Origin: Nocardioides ochotonae
GTDB lineage: Bacteria > Actinomycetota > Actinomycetes > Propionibacteriales > Nocardioidaceae
NCBI RefSeq assembly: GCF_011420305.2
Contig: NZ_CP061769.1
Coordinates: 186,001 to 250,000 of the forward strand
Direction: 5' to 3'
Length of the DNA stretch: 64,000 bases
In this document: one piece after another, positions 42,536-51,198 of the stretch
How positions within the stretch are numbered: position 1 is the stretch's first letter
Layout: the number at the start of each line of letters is the position of its first letter
The notes under the pieces: generated by a model
Databases searched by the model: none
Told to the model about the DNA's origin: nothing
The model's input: the letters and a program-made list of their open reading frames with translations, nothing else
Translations under genes and position numbers: made by a program

Positions 42536-43288
42536 GTGAGCTCCGATCGTCGCGCCGACCCGCCCGCCGCGGCCCTCGAGGCGCTGGCCGCGCTCGAGGG
42601 CGTCCCCAGTGCGTACGCCGCCGCGCGCGACGGCATCGACGTGATGCTGCGCGACCGCGGGCTGCGGCGCACCTCGCCGGAGACGACCGCGGAGTCGCTG
42701 CTGCGCGGCGCCCACGCCAGCGGCGTGCTCGAGGGGTCGGCCTCCACCCTCGCCGAGGTGCGTGCCGGTGAGGGCGACGCGATCGCCACCGACGCGGTGC
42801 GGGTCTCGGCGATGCTGCTCTCGGTGGTGCCGACGCTGCGCCAGGCGCCGCTGCAGGCGCTCGCGCGCGTCCACGCGGTGGCCGCCGGGGCCTCCCTGCC
42901 CGAGGACCGCCTGGGCCGCCCGCGCGACGCGGAGTCCGCCCAGCGGCTGCGCGGCGTGGCCGACCTGCTCACCGCCCGCACCAGCGCGCCCGCGCTGCTC
43001 GTGGCCGCGGTCGTGCACGCCGAGCTCGCCACCTCGACCCCGTTCGCCTCCCACAACGGCATCGTCGCGCGGGCCGCCGAGCGCCTGGTGCTCGTCGCGC
43101 GCGGCGTGGACGAGAAGTCGCTGGTCGTCCCGGAGGCCGGTCACCTGGCCCTGCGCGCGGCGTACGAGTCCAACCTGCGGGGGTACGCCGACGGCGGCCG
43201 CGCCGGCGTCCACGCCTGGGTGCTCTATGCCGCCGAGGCGTACGCCGCGGGCGCTGAGGCGAGCCCACTGCGGCGAGCCGCGGAATAG
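42536..43288 (+). CDS. Fic-fold protein with degenerate catalytic motif
   Basis: A 250 aa protein often labelled 'oxidoreductase' in actinobacterial genomes; I recognise a Fic fold instead. The inhibitory helix motif SGVLEG (Ser62...Glu66-Gly67) is kept, as is the layout of the Fic core near 160-185. However, the catalytic HPFxxGNGRxxR is replaced by TPFASHNGIVAR: the histidine is Thr168 and the first arginine is gone. AMP transfer by the usual mechanism is therefore unlikely. The gene lies between methyltransferase and importer genes, transcribed alone. In other actinobacteria a similar degenerate Fic protein sits near acs. Confidence 0.68.
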   Translation: MSSDRRADPPAAALEALAALEGVPSAYAAARDGIDVMLRDRGLRRTSPETTAESLLRGAHASGVLEGSASTLAEVRAGEGDAIATDAVRVSAMLLSVVPTLRQAPLQALARVHAVAAGASLPEDRLGRPRDAESAQRLRGVADLLTARTSAPALLVAAVVHAELATSTPFASHNGIVARAAERLVLVARGVDEKSLVVPEAGHLALRAAYESNLRGYADGGRAGVHAWVLYAAEAYAAGAEASPLRRAAE

Positions 43289-43348
43289 CCACCGCGGGGG
43301 CCGCCGGAGGAGCCCCCTGACGGGCCCGGAGGAGCCACTGACGAGCAA

Positions 43349-43380
43349 GTGGCGTTCGGTCCTCGGGAACCGAACGCCAC
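43349..43380 (+). terminator. Terminator candidate after the Fic-like gene
   Basis: A 12-bp perfect stem (GTGGCGTTCGGT and complement) with an 8-nt loop, 61 nt after the stop; no T tract. Confidence 0.55.
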
Positions 43381-43562
43381 CGCTGACACGTGGACCGCCG
43401 GTTAACAGGCGTGCGCGTTCCAACTGCTGCGTCCGGGATCCGGATCGATCAGCGCCCATGAGGAAGGGTAGGTCGCCGCGTGGGTTCCGCGGACCACGTG
43501 TGAGTCTGTGCTCTTGTGAATCTCTGTCTACGCCGGTTCGCTCGCGGGTTCAAGGGTTGACT

Positions 43563-43594
43563 TCGCGGCCCCTGCGTGGGTGCAGGGGCCGCGA
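43563..43594 (-). terminator. Terminator after the ABC importer operon
   Basis: A 13-bp stem (TCGCGGCCCCTGC and complement, loop GTGGGT) lies 12 nt beyond the stop of the substrate-binding protein gene on the minus strand. Confidence 0.68.
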
Positions 43595-43605
43595 GCCGGA
43601 TCCGC

Positions 43606-44580
43606 TCAGTCGATGAGGCCGGGCTCCACGATCGAGGCGAAGTCGATCTTCTCGGGCAGCTCGCCGAGCTCGTGGAACAGGTCGGCGAGCTCCTGGGTCT
43701 GGGCGATGATCTCGTCGCTGACCGGGATCACGTCGGAGGCCTTCTGGGCGGCGACCACGGTGGTCGTGCTGGCCGGCAGGCCGGACTCGGTGGCCCACGC
43801 CTCGCCCCACTCCTCGGGGTTCTCCACGGCCCAGGCCAGGCCCTGGGACAGGCGGTCGACGAAGTCGGCGACGAGCTCGCGGGTCTCGGGGTCCTCGAGC
43901 GCCTCGGTGGAGGCGATCTCGAACTGGGTGCCGAACTCGTCGGGACGCCCGCCGGTGATCGCGACCGCGCCCTCCTCCTGGACCGCCTGGGTCACGAACG
44001 GGTCCCAGACCACCCACGCATCGACCGCGCCGGAGGTGAAGGCCGCGAAGCCGTCGGCCGGCGCGAGGTAGTTGGCGTCGATGTCGTCGAAGGTCAGCCC
44101 GACCCGGTCCAGCGCACGGGCGAGCAGGCCGTGGGCGGAGGTGCCGCGGCCGACCGCCACCCGCTTGCCCTTCAGGTCCGCGACGTCCTTGATGTCGGAG
44201 TCACCGGTGACCAGGATGGAGTTCTCATGGGAGTCGCGCTCCTGGACCGCCGCCACCACCTTGAAGTTCGCGCTGGAGGCGGCGCCGATGATCGGCGGGG
44301 CGCTGCCGACCCAGGCGACGTCGATCTGGTCGGCCGAGGCGGCCTCGACGATCGGCGGGCCCGAGGTGAACTCCGCCCACTCGATCTCGTAGTCGAGGTC
44401 GTCGAGCAGGCCGGCGGCGTCGAGGACGGCGCGGATGCCGTCCTTCTGCACGCCGACGCGCAGCACCGGTCCGTCCTCGGAGCTGGTGTCGTCACCGCCG
44501 CAGGCGGCCAGCGCCGAGACGCTCAGGCCGAGAGTGGCGACGAGGGCCGCGGTACGGCGGGCACGGGTGGTTCGGGGCAT
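43606..44580 (-). CDS. ABC importer substrate-binding lipoprotein (Ssu/Tau/Nit group)
   Basis: A 324 aa binding protein. The signal peptide ends in lipobox SALAAC with Cys27 lipidated. The NMT1/SsuA-like fold shows VGVQKDG, WAEFTSGPPIVEAASADQIDVAWVGSAPP, GKRVAVGRGTSAHGLLARAL and VDAWVVWDPFVTQ. Sulfonate, taurine or nitrate are the candidate ligands; no sulfonatase gene accompanies it, so the substrate is unassigned. An AGGAGA ribosome site precedes the ATG. It is the last gene of the operon. Confidence 0.88.
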   Translation of the reverse strand: MPRTTRARRTAALVATLGLSVSALAACGGDDTSSEDGPVLRVGVQKDGIRAVLDAAGLLDDLDYEIEWAEFTSGPPIVEAASADQIDVAWVGSAPPIIGAASSANFKVVAAVQERDSHENSILVTGDSDIKDVADLKGKRVAVGRGTSAHGLLARALDRVGLTFDDIDANYLAPADGFAAFTSGAVDAWVVWDPFVTQAVQEEGAVAITGGRPDEFGTQFEIASTEALEDPETRELVADFVDRLSQGLAWAVENPEEWGEAWATESGLPASTTTVVAAQKASDVIPVSDEIIAQTQELADLFHELGELPEKIDFASIVEPGLID

Positions 44581-44677
44581 GGGGCTTCTCCTGATGGGTG
44601 GGTGGCGCGCGCCGACGCCGACGCGTCGGGGTGCTGCGAGTGGTGGCTGCGAGCGGTGGGGGAGAGCGGGAGCGGCG

Positions 44678-45403
44678 TCAGAGCGGGGCGGAGTCGTCGC
44701 GTACGCCGAGCAGGGAGAGGAGCTCGACGCGGCGGGCGACGATCTCGGGGTGGTCGCGACGCCGCGGCATCGGCAGGTCCAGCCGGTCGTCGTGCACGAC
44801 GCGGCCCTCGTGGAGCACGAGCACCCGGTCGGCGAGCAGCAGCGCCTCCTCGACGTCGTGGGTGACGAGCAGGACGGCGGGCTGGTGGCGCTGGCACAGC
44901 GCCTGCACGAGCTGCTGGGCGGAGATCCGGGTCAGCGCGTCGAGGGCGCTGAACGGCTCGTCGAGCAGCAGCAGGTCGGGCTCGCGGACGAGCGCGCGGG
45001 CCAGCGCGACGCGCTGGCGCTGGCCGCCGGAGAGCTCCCGGGGCCAGGCGTCCTCGCGACCGGCCAGGCCGACCTCGGCGAGCATCTCGCGGCCGTGGGC
45101 CTCGGGGTCCGCGCCACGGTGGCCCAGGACGACGTTCTCCAGCGCCCGGCGCCACGGGAACAGGCGCGGGTCCTGGAAGACGACGGCGGGCGCGCTGCCG
45201 GTGCGGATCTCGCCGGTGGCACCGTCGTCGAGGCCGGCCAGGATCCGCAGCAGGGTGGACTTGCCGGACCCGGAGTGGCCGAGCAGGGCCACGAACTCGC
45301 CGGGGGCGATGTCGAGGTCGATGCCGGCGAGCACCTCGGTGTCGCCGAAGGCGCGACGTACGCCGCGGACCCGGACGACCTGCTCGGTGGTGGTGGTGGT
45401 CAT
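44678..45403 (-). CDS. ABC importer ATP-binding protein (Ssu/Tau/Nit group)
   Basis: A 241 aa ATPase with Walker A GHSGSGKST, Q-loop VVFQDPRLFPW, signature LSGGQRQRVALARAL, Walker B LLLLDEPFSALD and switch His in THDVEEAL. The DPRLFPWRRALENV text is typical of SsuB/TauB. The start overlaps the permease stop (ATGA). A 97-nt gap with a CCGACGCGTCGG palindrome separates it from the binding-protein gene. Confidence 0.9.
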   Translation of the reverse strand: MTTTTTEQVVRVRGVRRAFGDTEVLAGIDLDIAPGEFVALLGHSGSGKSTLLRILAGLDDGATGEIRTGSAPAVVFQDPRLFPWRRALENVVLGHRGADPEAHGREMLAEVGLAGREDAWPRELSGGQRQRVALARALVREPDLLLLDEPFSALDALTRISAQQLVQALCQRHQPAVLLVTHDVEEALLLADRVLVLHEGRVVHDDRLDLPMPRRRDHPEIVARRVELLSLLGVRDDSAPL

Positions 45404-46257
45404 GCGCGGACTCCTTCGTCGCGCCAGCGCAAGGCGCGGCGTTCGAGGGCCCGGACGACCAGGTCGGTCAGCAGGCCGAGGACGGCGTAGCAGAGCAGGC
45501 CCACGACGATCACGTCGGTGCGCAGGAAGTCGCGGGCGTGGTTGATCAGGTAGCCCAGGCCGGCGCCGGCGTTGATCTGCTCGGCGACGATCAGTGCGAG
45601 CCAGGCGACGCCCAGCGACTGGCGCAGGCCGACGAGCGCCCCGGGCAGCACCGAGGGCAGCACCAGGTGGCGGGCCTGCTCCCACCGGGTGAGGCGCAGC
45701 GAGATCGCGGCCTCCTTGAGGTCGGGGTCCACGCCGCGCAGCGCCGCCACCAGGTTGAGGTAGAGCGGCACCACGACGCCGAGGGCCACCAGGTAGATCT
45801 TGGGCTCCTCCTTGATCCCGAACCAGACGATGAACAACGGGATCAGGCCGAAGAGCGGCAGCATCCGCACCATCTGCATGAGCGGGTCGATCAGTGCGTC
45901 ACCGAGCCGGGACAGGCCGACCGCGAGGCCGAGCACGACGGCGGCGAGGGCGCCGAAGGCGAAGCCCAGCGCGGCGCGGCGCGTCGAGACCAGGAGCGCG
46001 TCGACGAGCTCGCCGCTGCGGTAGAGCTCCGCGGTCGTGCCGGCCAGCTCGCGGGGGGCGGGCAGCACGTCGGGGTCGAGCAGGCCGGTCGAGGAGGCGA
46101 CCTGCCAGAGCACCACCAGCGCCAGCGGGCTGACCCAGCGCAGGGCGGTCCAGGAGGCGCCGGTGCGTCGGCGGCGGGCACGGGGGGAGGTGCTCGGGCT
46201 GCCCGAGTCCGGTGCGGAGGGTCCCGGAGCGGGTCCGAGGATCAAGGCTGTCGTCAC
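45400..46257 (-). CDS. ABC importer permease (Ssu/Tau/Nit group)
   Basis: A 285 aa permease with about six helices. The EAA-type loop is DLKEAAISLRLTRWEQARHLVLPSVLPGALVGLRQSLGVAW. It is the first gene of the operon. The GTG has no Shine-Dalgarno and is preceded by the most AT-rich stretch of the region (46258-46290) with a TATATT box eight bases upstream. Confidence 0.88.
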   Translation of the reverse strand: MTTALILGPAPGPSAPDSGSPSTSPRARRRRTGASWTALRWVSPLALVVLWQVASSTGLLDPDVLPAPRELAGTTAELYRSGELVDALLVSTRRAALGFAFGALAAVVLGLAVGLSRLGDALIDPLMQMVRMLPLFGLIPLFIVWFGIKEEPKIYLVALGVVVPLYLNLVAALRGVDPDLKEAAISLRLTRWEQARHLVLPSVLPGALVGLRQSLGVAWLALIVAEQINAGAGLGYLINHARDFLRTDVIVVGLLCYAVLGLLTDLVVRALERRALRWRDEGVRA

Positions 46258-46265
46258 AAATGATG

Positions 46266-46271
46266 AATATA
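46266..46271 (-). promoter_or_regulatory. -10 box of the importer operon
   Basis: TATATT on the minus strand eight bases before the GTG, in an AT-rich stretch that also contains the palindrome ACTAGT. No good -35 hexamer, which would suit an activator-dependent promoter. Confidence 0.4.
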
Positions 46272-46350
46272 GCCAAATTACTAGTGTTTGAGTGTGCGTC
46301 TCACGCCGTGTCGGCCGTCGGCCGCTGGTGACGAGCGGATGGCGGCCGGG

Positions 46351-47148
46351 TCAGGCCTCGATGCGACGCCGGCGGGCATTGGCCCACAGCGCCCCGCCGA
46401 CCGCGACCACGCCGCTGACCGCGAGAGCGGCGAGGGCGGGCCTGACCGGGGGGAGCACCCGGCTGCGCAGGGTCACCGGGCGGTTGAAGACGAGCACCGG
46501 CCAGTCGCGCTCGGCAGCGACCCGGCGCAGCTCGCGGTCGGGGTTCACGGCGTACGCGTGCCCCACCGCCTCGAGCATCGCCACGTCAGTGACCGAGTCG
46601 CTGTAGGCGTAGCACTCCGCGAGGTCGTAGCCGTGCTGCTCGGCGAGCTCGCGGATCGCGCGGGCCTTCTCCTCGGCGTAGGCGTAGAAGGCGATCTCGC
46701 CGGTGTACTTGCCGTCCTGGACCTCCAGGCGGGTCGCCACGACGGTGTCGGCGCCCAGCAGCTCGCCGATCGGCTCGACGACCTCGGCGCCGGAGGCGGA
46801 CACGATCACCACGTCGCGCCCGGCCGCGTGGTGCTCCTCGATCAGCGACACCGCCTCGTCGTACACGAGCGGGTCGACGATCGTGTGCAGCGTGTCGGCG
46901 ACGATCTCCTTGACCGTCGCGACGTCCCAGCCGGCGCTGAGCTGGGAGAGGAACTGCCGCATCTTCTCCATCTGGTCGTGGTCGGCGCCGCCGACCAGAT
47001 AGACGAACTGGGCGTACGCCGAGCGCAGCACTGCGCCGCGGGAGATCAACCCGCCCGCTTGGAACGGCTTGCTGAACGCAAGCGTGCTCGACTTGGCGAT
47101 GATCGTCTTGTCGAGATCGAAGAAGGCCGCTGCTCGGCTGGTCGCCAT
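46351..47148 (-). CDS. HAD-superfamily IB phosphatase (SerB2-like, Rv3661-like)
   Basis: A 265 aa HAD-IB hydrolase with the catalytic motif FFDLDKTI (nucleophile Asp and acid Asp), motif II VIVSASG, and the YSDSVTDVAML motif. Relatives dephosphorylate phosphoserine or lysophospholipids. A C-terminal helix (ALAALAVSGVVAVGGALWA) anchors it to the membrane, unlike soluble SerB. The ATG at 47148 is chosen on the TACGAT box six bases upstream and family alignment. The gene is divergent from the Tad locus, as in mycobacteria. Confidence 0.92.
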   Translation of the reverse strand: MATSRAAAFFDLDKTIIAKSSTLAFSKPFQAGGLISRGAVLRSAYAQFVYLVGGADHDQMEKMRQFLSQLSAGWDVATVKEIVADTLHTIVDPLVYDEAVSLIEEHHAAGRDVVIVSASGAEVVEPIGELLGADTVVATRLEVQDGKYTGEIAFYAYAEEKARAIRELAEQHGYDLAECYAYSDSVTDVAMLEAVGHAYAVNPDRELRRVAAERDWPVLVFNRPVTLRSRVLPPVRPALAALAVSGVVAVGGALWANARRRRIEA

Positions 47149-47154
47149 GACCCC

Positions 47155-47160
47155 ATCGTA
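47155..47160 (-). promoter_or_regulatory. -10 box of the HAD phosphatase gene
   Basis: TACGAT, six bases before the ATG on the minus strand; leaderless signature. Confidence 0.42.
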
Positions 47161-47279
47161 GGGACATCGCCTCGCCATCGGGCCGGGTCGGGCGCACAGG
47201 CGCGGCTCGGGAGCGTTCCGTCCACAGCCGGCCGGCCTCGCCGCGGCGGCCGGGGGCGGCCCGGGGCAGCGTCGCAGCC

Positions 47280-48326
47280 ATGAGCGCTCCCCTCTTCATC
47301 ACCGCCGACGCCCAGCTGCACGAGGAGCTGTTCCGGCTCGCCGCCGCCGCCGGGATCAGCCCCGACCACGCCAGCGACGCGGCCTCCGCGCTGCGCCGCT
47401 GGTCGAGCGCGCCGCTGGTGCTGCTCGGTGCCGACCTCGCCGAGGAGATCGCCGCCCTCGGCCCGGTCCGGCGCGCCGGGGTGCACGTCGTGATCTGCGG
47501 GCACCCACCCGACGAGCTGTTCCGCACCGCGCTGGCCGTGGGTGCCGAGAACGTCGCGGAGCTGCCGCGCTCCGACACCTGGGTCACCGAGGCCCTGACC
47601 GACCTGGGCGAGACCGCCCGCCCGCGCGGCACGATGGTCGGGGTGATCGGGGGCTCCGGTGGCGCGGGGGCGACCACGTTCGCGTGCGCGCTGGCCCAGG
47701 TCGCCGCCCGCCGCGGCCCGGTGGTCGTCGTCGACGCGGACCCGCTCGGTCCCGGCGTCGACCGGGTGCTGGGCCTGGAGGACCGCGACGGCATCCGGTG
47801 GGACGCGCTGTGCCAGACCACCGGCCGGCTGAGCGCCCGCTCGCTGCGCGAGGCGCTGCCGCGGCGCGAGGGGCTGGGCGTGCTGACCTGGCATGCCGGC
47901 ACCCAGGGGCCGTTGCCTGCGTTCGCGGTGCGCGAAGCGGTCTCGGCGGCCCAGCGCGGCCACGCCACGGTCGTCGTCGACCTGCCACGGACCGTGGACC
48001 CGCTGGTGGAGGAGGTCTGCGCGCGCTGCGACCTGGTGCTGGTCGTGGCGGTGCCGTCGGTGGTCGGCCTGGCCTCCGCCGCGCGGCTCTGTGGCCGGTT
48101 CGCGGACCGCTCCGCGCTGCGGCTGGTGGTGCGCGGCGCCGGGATGGACCCGCGCCAGGTGGCCCGGGTCACCGGGGTGCCGGTGCTGGCGACGATGGGG
48201 CAGCAGCGCGGTCTCGCGGAGGCCATCGACCTCGGTCTCGGTCCGGTGCGCACCCGCCGGGGACCGCTCGGCCGCGCAGCCGCGGAGGTGCTGGCCCGGC
48301 TCGCGCTGACGACGGCGGCCGCGTGA
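47280..48326 (+). CDS. Septum-site-determining-like protein (Ssd/CpaE family)
   Basis: A 348 aa MinD/ParA-fold protein leading the Tad operon. A receiver-like N-terminal domain (about 1-110) precedes the ATPase domain. Its P-loop is GGSGGAGATT (residues 124-133), with Ala where the Walker lysine should be. The deviant Walker strand VVVDADPLGPGVDR is intact. In mycobacteria the homologue Ssd affects septation; in Tad systems CpaE-like proteins localise pilus assembly. Stop overlaps the TadA start (GTGA). Confidence 0.9.
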   Translation: MSAPLFITADAQLHEELFRLAAAAGISPDHASDAASALRRWSSAPLVLLGADLAEEIAALGPVRRAGVHVVICGHPPDELFRTALAVGAENVAELPRSDTWVTEALTDLGETARPRGTMVGVIGGSGGAGATTFACALAQVAARRGPVVVVDADPLGPGVDRVLGLEDRDGIRWDALCQTTGRLSARSLREALPRREGLGVLTWHAGTQGPLPAFAVREAVSAAQRGHATVVVDLPRTVDPLVEEVCARCDLVLVVAVPSVVGLASAARLCGRFADRSALRLVVRGAGMDPRQVARVTGVPVLATMGQQRGLAEAIDLGLGPVRTRRGPLGRAAAEVLARLALTTAAA

Positions 48327-49501
48327 GCGCCCTGCCGATCGGTCCCGGCGGCACCGACGCCGACGTCGACCGGGTCCGCGACCGGCTGGCCGCCCGGCCC
48401 GGGGAGCTGACCCCGCACCGGGTGGCCGAGGCGCTGCGCGAGACCGGACGCCCGGTGGGTGACGCAACGGTCCTGGCGGTCTATGAGTCGCTGCGCCGCG
48501 ACGTCGTCGGCGCCGGGCCGCTCGAGCCGCTGCTGCGCCTGCCCGGGGTCACCGACGTGCTGGTCAACGGTCCCGACGCGGTCCACCTCGACCGCGGCGC
48601 CGGACTCGAGCTCACCGCGGTCAGGTTCCCCGACGACACCGCCGTACGCCGCCTCGCCCAGCGCCTCGCCGCCGCGGCGGGGCGCCGCCTCGACGACGCC
48701 ACGCCGTACGCCGACGTCCGGCTGGCCGACGGCACCCGGTTCCACGCGGTGCTCTCCCCGGTCTCGCGGCCAGGCACCGTGGTGTCGCTGCGGGTGCCGC
48801 GCCGCGAGCACTTCTCGCTGGAGGAGCTGGTGCGGCGCCACGCCCTGAGCCCCGAGGGCGGGCGGCTGCTGGAGGCGGTGGTGGCGGCCCGGCTCGCGTT
48901 CCTGGTCAGCGGCGGGACCGGCACCGGCAAGACCACGCTGCTCGCGGCGCTGCTGTCCGCGGTGCCGCCGGGGGAGCGGCTGGTGCTGGTCGAGGACTCC
49001 TCCGAGCTGCGACCCGCGCACCCGCACGTCGTCGGTCTCGAGGGCCGACCGGCCAACGTCGAGGGCGCCGGCGCGATCGACGTGCGCACCCTGGTGCGCC
49101 AGGCGCTGCGCATGCGCCCGGACCGGTTGGTGGTCGGGGAGGTCCGGGGCGGCGAGGTGGTCGACCTGCTGGCCGCGCTCAACACCGGCCACGAGGGCGG
49201 ATGCGGCACCCTGCACGCCAACTCCGCCGCCGACGTCCCGGCCCGTGTGGAGGCCCTCGCGCTGGCTGCGGGGCTGGACCGGGCAGCCGCCCACGGGCAG
49301 CTGGCCTCCGGGATCGACCTGGTGCTCCACCTGGTGCGCGGGCGCGACGGCGTACGCCGGCTGCGCGAGGTCGCGCTGCCGCGCCGCGAGCCCGACGGCC
49401 TGGTGGTGATGGAGACGGCCGTGTCCTTCGAGCCGGGCGGGCGCTCCCGGACCGGTCCGGGCGCCGACCGGCTGGGCGACCTGCTGGACCGGTCCACGTG
49501 A
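48323..49501 (+). CDS. tadA: TadA-type secretion ATPase (CpaF-like)
   Basis: Pilus assembly motor ATPase, 392 aa. The N-terminal region (GAGPLEPLLRLPGVTDVLVNGPDAV) leads into the ATPase core with Walker A GGTGTGKTT, the Asp box VLVEDSSEL, Walker B-type RPDRLVVGEVRG and the His box GHEGGCGTLHANS. Powers assembly of the Flp-like pilin together with TadB and TadC. Coupled to both neighbours by GTGA overlaps. Confidence 0.94.
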   Translation: MSALPIGPGGTDADVDRVRDRLAARPGELTPHRVAEALRETGRPVGDATVLAVYESLRRDVVGAGPLEPLLRLPGVTDVLVNGPDAVHLDRGAGLELTAVRFPDDTAVRRLAQRLAAAAGRRLDDATPYADVRLADGTRFHAVLSPVSRPGTVVSLRVPRREHFSLEELVRRHALSPEGGRLLEAVVAARLAFLVSGGTGTGKTTLLAALLSAVPPGERLVLVEDSSELRPAHPHVVGLEGRPANVEGAGAIDVRTLVRQALRMRPDRLVVGEVRGGEVVDLLAALNTGHEGGCGTLHANSAADVPARVEALALAAGLDRAAAHGQLASGIDLVLHLVRGRDGVRRLREVALPRREPDGLVVMETAVSFEPGGRSRTGPGADRLGDLLDRST

Positions 49502-50280
49502 GCGCGGCGGCGCTGGTCGCGGCGGGCTGCGCCGCACTGGCTGTGGCGCTCTTGGTGCGCCCCGGCCCGGCTCTCCCCCGGCGGTCGCGGCGACCAGGGG
49601 TGCCGGCACTGGGCCCGCTGGTCGCGTTCGGCGTCGCCGTCGTCGCCGTAGACGCCCCCGGCCGCTGGATCGCCCTGTGCGCGGTCGCCCTCGGCTGTGC
49701 GGGCGGTACGGCGGCGCTGTGGCGGCGCCGGCGTGCGCGCATCGCCGCCGCGCACACGGGCCGGCGGGTGCTGGAGTCCTGCGAGCAGCTCGCCGCCGAG
49801 CTCAGCGTCGGGCAACCGCCCGGCCGCGCGCTCCAGCGCGCCGGGGAGGCGTGGCCGGTCCTCGGCCCGGTCGCCGAGGCGTTCCGGGTGGGCGCCGACG
49901 TGCCGCGCGCGCTCCGCGTGACGGCGGGGACCCCGGGTGCGGGTGACCTGCGCCTGCTCGCCGCCGCCTGGCAGGTCTCCCAGCGCACCGGGCAGGGGCT
50001 CGCCGACGCGGTCGACCGGGTCGCGGCCGGGCTGCGCGCGGCGCAGACCACGCGCCGCGTCGTGGACGGGGAGCTGGCCTCGGCGCGGGCGACCGCGCGG
50101 CTGGTGGCGGGCCTCCCGGTGCTGGCGCTGGCGATGGGCTCGGGCGCGGGCGGCGACCCGGTGGGCTTCCTGTTCGGCCACCCGCTCGGCATCGCGTGCC
50201 TGGCCGCCGGGCTCGGCTTCGGTCTGCTCGGGCTGTGGTGGATCGAGGCCATCGCCCGCGACGTCGACCGGGCGTGCTGA
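49498..50280 (+). CDS. tadB: TadB-type pilus assembly membrane protein
   Basis: A 260 aa GspF-domain protein with helices near the N-terminus, at about 40-70 and two near the C-terminus (GLPVLALAMGSG and GIACLAAGLGFGLLGLWWI). The GspF core (SCEQLAAELSVGQPPGRALQRAG) is clear. Inner-membrane platform partner of TadA and TadC. Confidence 0.86.
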   Translation: MSAAALVAAGCAALAVALLVRPGPALPRRSRRPGVPALGPLVAFGVAVVAVDAPGRWIALCAVALGCAGGTAALWRRRRARIAAAHTGRRVLESCEQLAAELSVGQPPGRALQRAGEAWPVLGPVAEAFRVGADVPRALRVTAGTPGAGDLRLLAAAWQVSQRTGQGLADAVDRVAAGLRAAQTTRRVVDGELASARATARLVAGLPVLALAMGSGAGGDPVGFLFGHPLGIACLAAGLGFGLLGLWWIEAIARDVDRAC

Positions 50281-50282
50281 GC

Positions 50283-51026
50283 ATGGGCGCCGCCGTCCTC
50301 GCCGCCGCGCTGGCCGCCGGTGCGGCCGCCGCGCTCGTGCTGCCCGCGAGACCCGCCGCGCGACGTGTCTCCCCCGGCCCCCGCGCCCCCGCCGCAGCGG
50401 CGGGCCCGCCCTCCGCCGCGGACGGCTGGATGCTGCGCGGGCGCCCGCTGTGGTGCCTGCTGGCCGGGGTGGCGGCGGCGGTCTTCGTCGGCGGCGGGCC
50501 GGGTCTGGTGGCGGGTGTGGGCGGCGCTGCGGCGGCCTGGGTGGGGATCGGCCGGGCCGAGCCCCCGGCCCGCCGCCGGGCGCGGGAGGCGGTGCTCGCC
50601 GACCTCCCGCACGTCGTGAGCCTCCTCGGTGCGGCCCTGCGCTCCGGGACGCCGCCGGGCGCCGCGGTCGCCGCCGTGTGCGCCGCGCTGCCCGGAGCGG
50701 CCGCCGACCGGCTCGCCCCGGTCTCGGCCCGCCTCGCGCTCGGGGTGGAGCCGGGAGCTGTGTGGCAGAGCCTCGCCGACGACCCGGAGCTGGCCCCGCT
50801 CGGCCGGGCGATGGCGCGCGCCCAGGCCACCGGGACCCCGGTCGTGCGCACGGTGGAGCGGCTCGCCGACGAGCTCGCCGGCTCCGCCCGCGCCGCGGTC
50901 GAGGACCGGGCCCGTGCGGTCGGCGTCCGCGCCGCGCTGCCGCTCGGGCTCTGCCTGCTGCCCGCGTTCGTTCTGGTCGGCATCGTCCCGCTCGTGGCCG
51001 GGATGCTCGGCACCCTCGGTCTGTGA
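50283..51026 (+). CDS. tadC: TadC-type pilus assembly membrane protein
   Basis: A 247 aa GspF-domain protein. ADLPHVVSLLGAALRSGTPPGAAV is the GspF helix pair, and a terminal helix (LPLGLCLLPAFVLVGIVPLVAGML) is typical of TadC. The ATG lies two bases after the TadB stop; an overlapping GTG at 50274 is an alternative start. Last gene before a 172-bp gap. Confidence 0.86.
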   Translation: MGAAVLAAALAAGAAAALVLPARPAARRVSPGPRAPAAAAGPPSAADGWMLRGRPLWCLLAGVAAAVFVGGGPGLVAGVGGAAAAWVGIGRAEPPARRRAREAVLADLPHVVSLLGAALRSGTPPGAAVAAVCAALPGAAADRLAPVSARLALGVEPGAVWQSLADDPELAPLGRAMARAQATGTPVVRTVERLADELAGSARAAVEDRARAVGVRAALPLGLCLLPAFVLVGIVPLVAGMLGTLGL

Positions 51027-51054
51027 GCCCCGCCGCGCCCTGACGAGCCCTGAT

Positions 51055-51075
51055 TGGCGGCTGCGCGGGCCGCCA
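51055..51075 (+). terminator. Small hairpin between tadC and the pilin gene
   Basis: TGGCGGC and GCCGCCA separated by seven bases, 29 nt after the tadC stop. It may partly end the ATPase/platform transcript; the pilin genes have their own strong ribosome site. Confidence 0.35.
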
Positions 51076-51198
51076 GTCGTCCACCGGCGCCGGCCCGGCA
51101 CCGGGTTCCACAGCGGCGCCGGCGACCCCGGCCGGCGGGGGCCGCGCGGTCGCAGTCTCGGGGCAGGAGGCCACGCCGTGGCCGCAGAAGGAGGACCC

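Larger units (their letters stand above)
43289..43605. other. 317-bp intergenic region between convergent genes
   Basis: Two hairpins (annotated separately) lie near its ends. The middle holds relatively AT-rich sequence with two very short frames (43458-43505 and a GTG frame ending 43560), neither with a convincing ribosome site. I see no promoter or conserved element. Confidence 0.55.

Noticed and set aside
43458..43505. Short frame MRKGRSPRGFRGPRV as a leader peptide
   Set aside because: No ribosome site, no cysteine or other regulatory codon run, and the downstream gene on that strand is absent.
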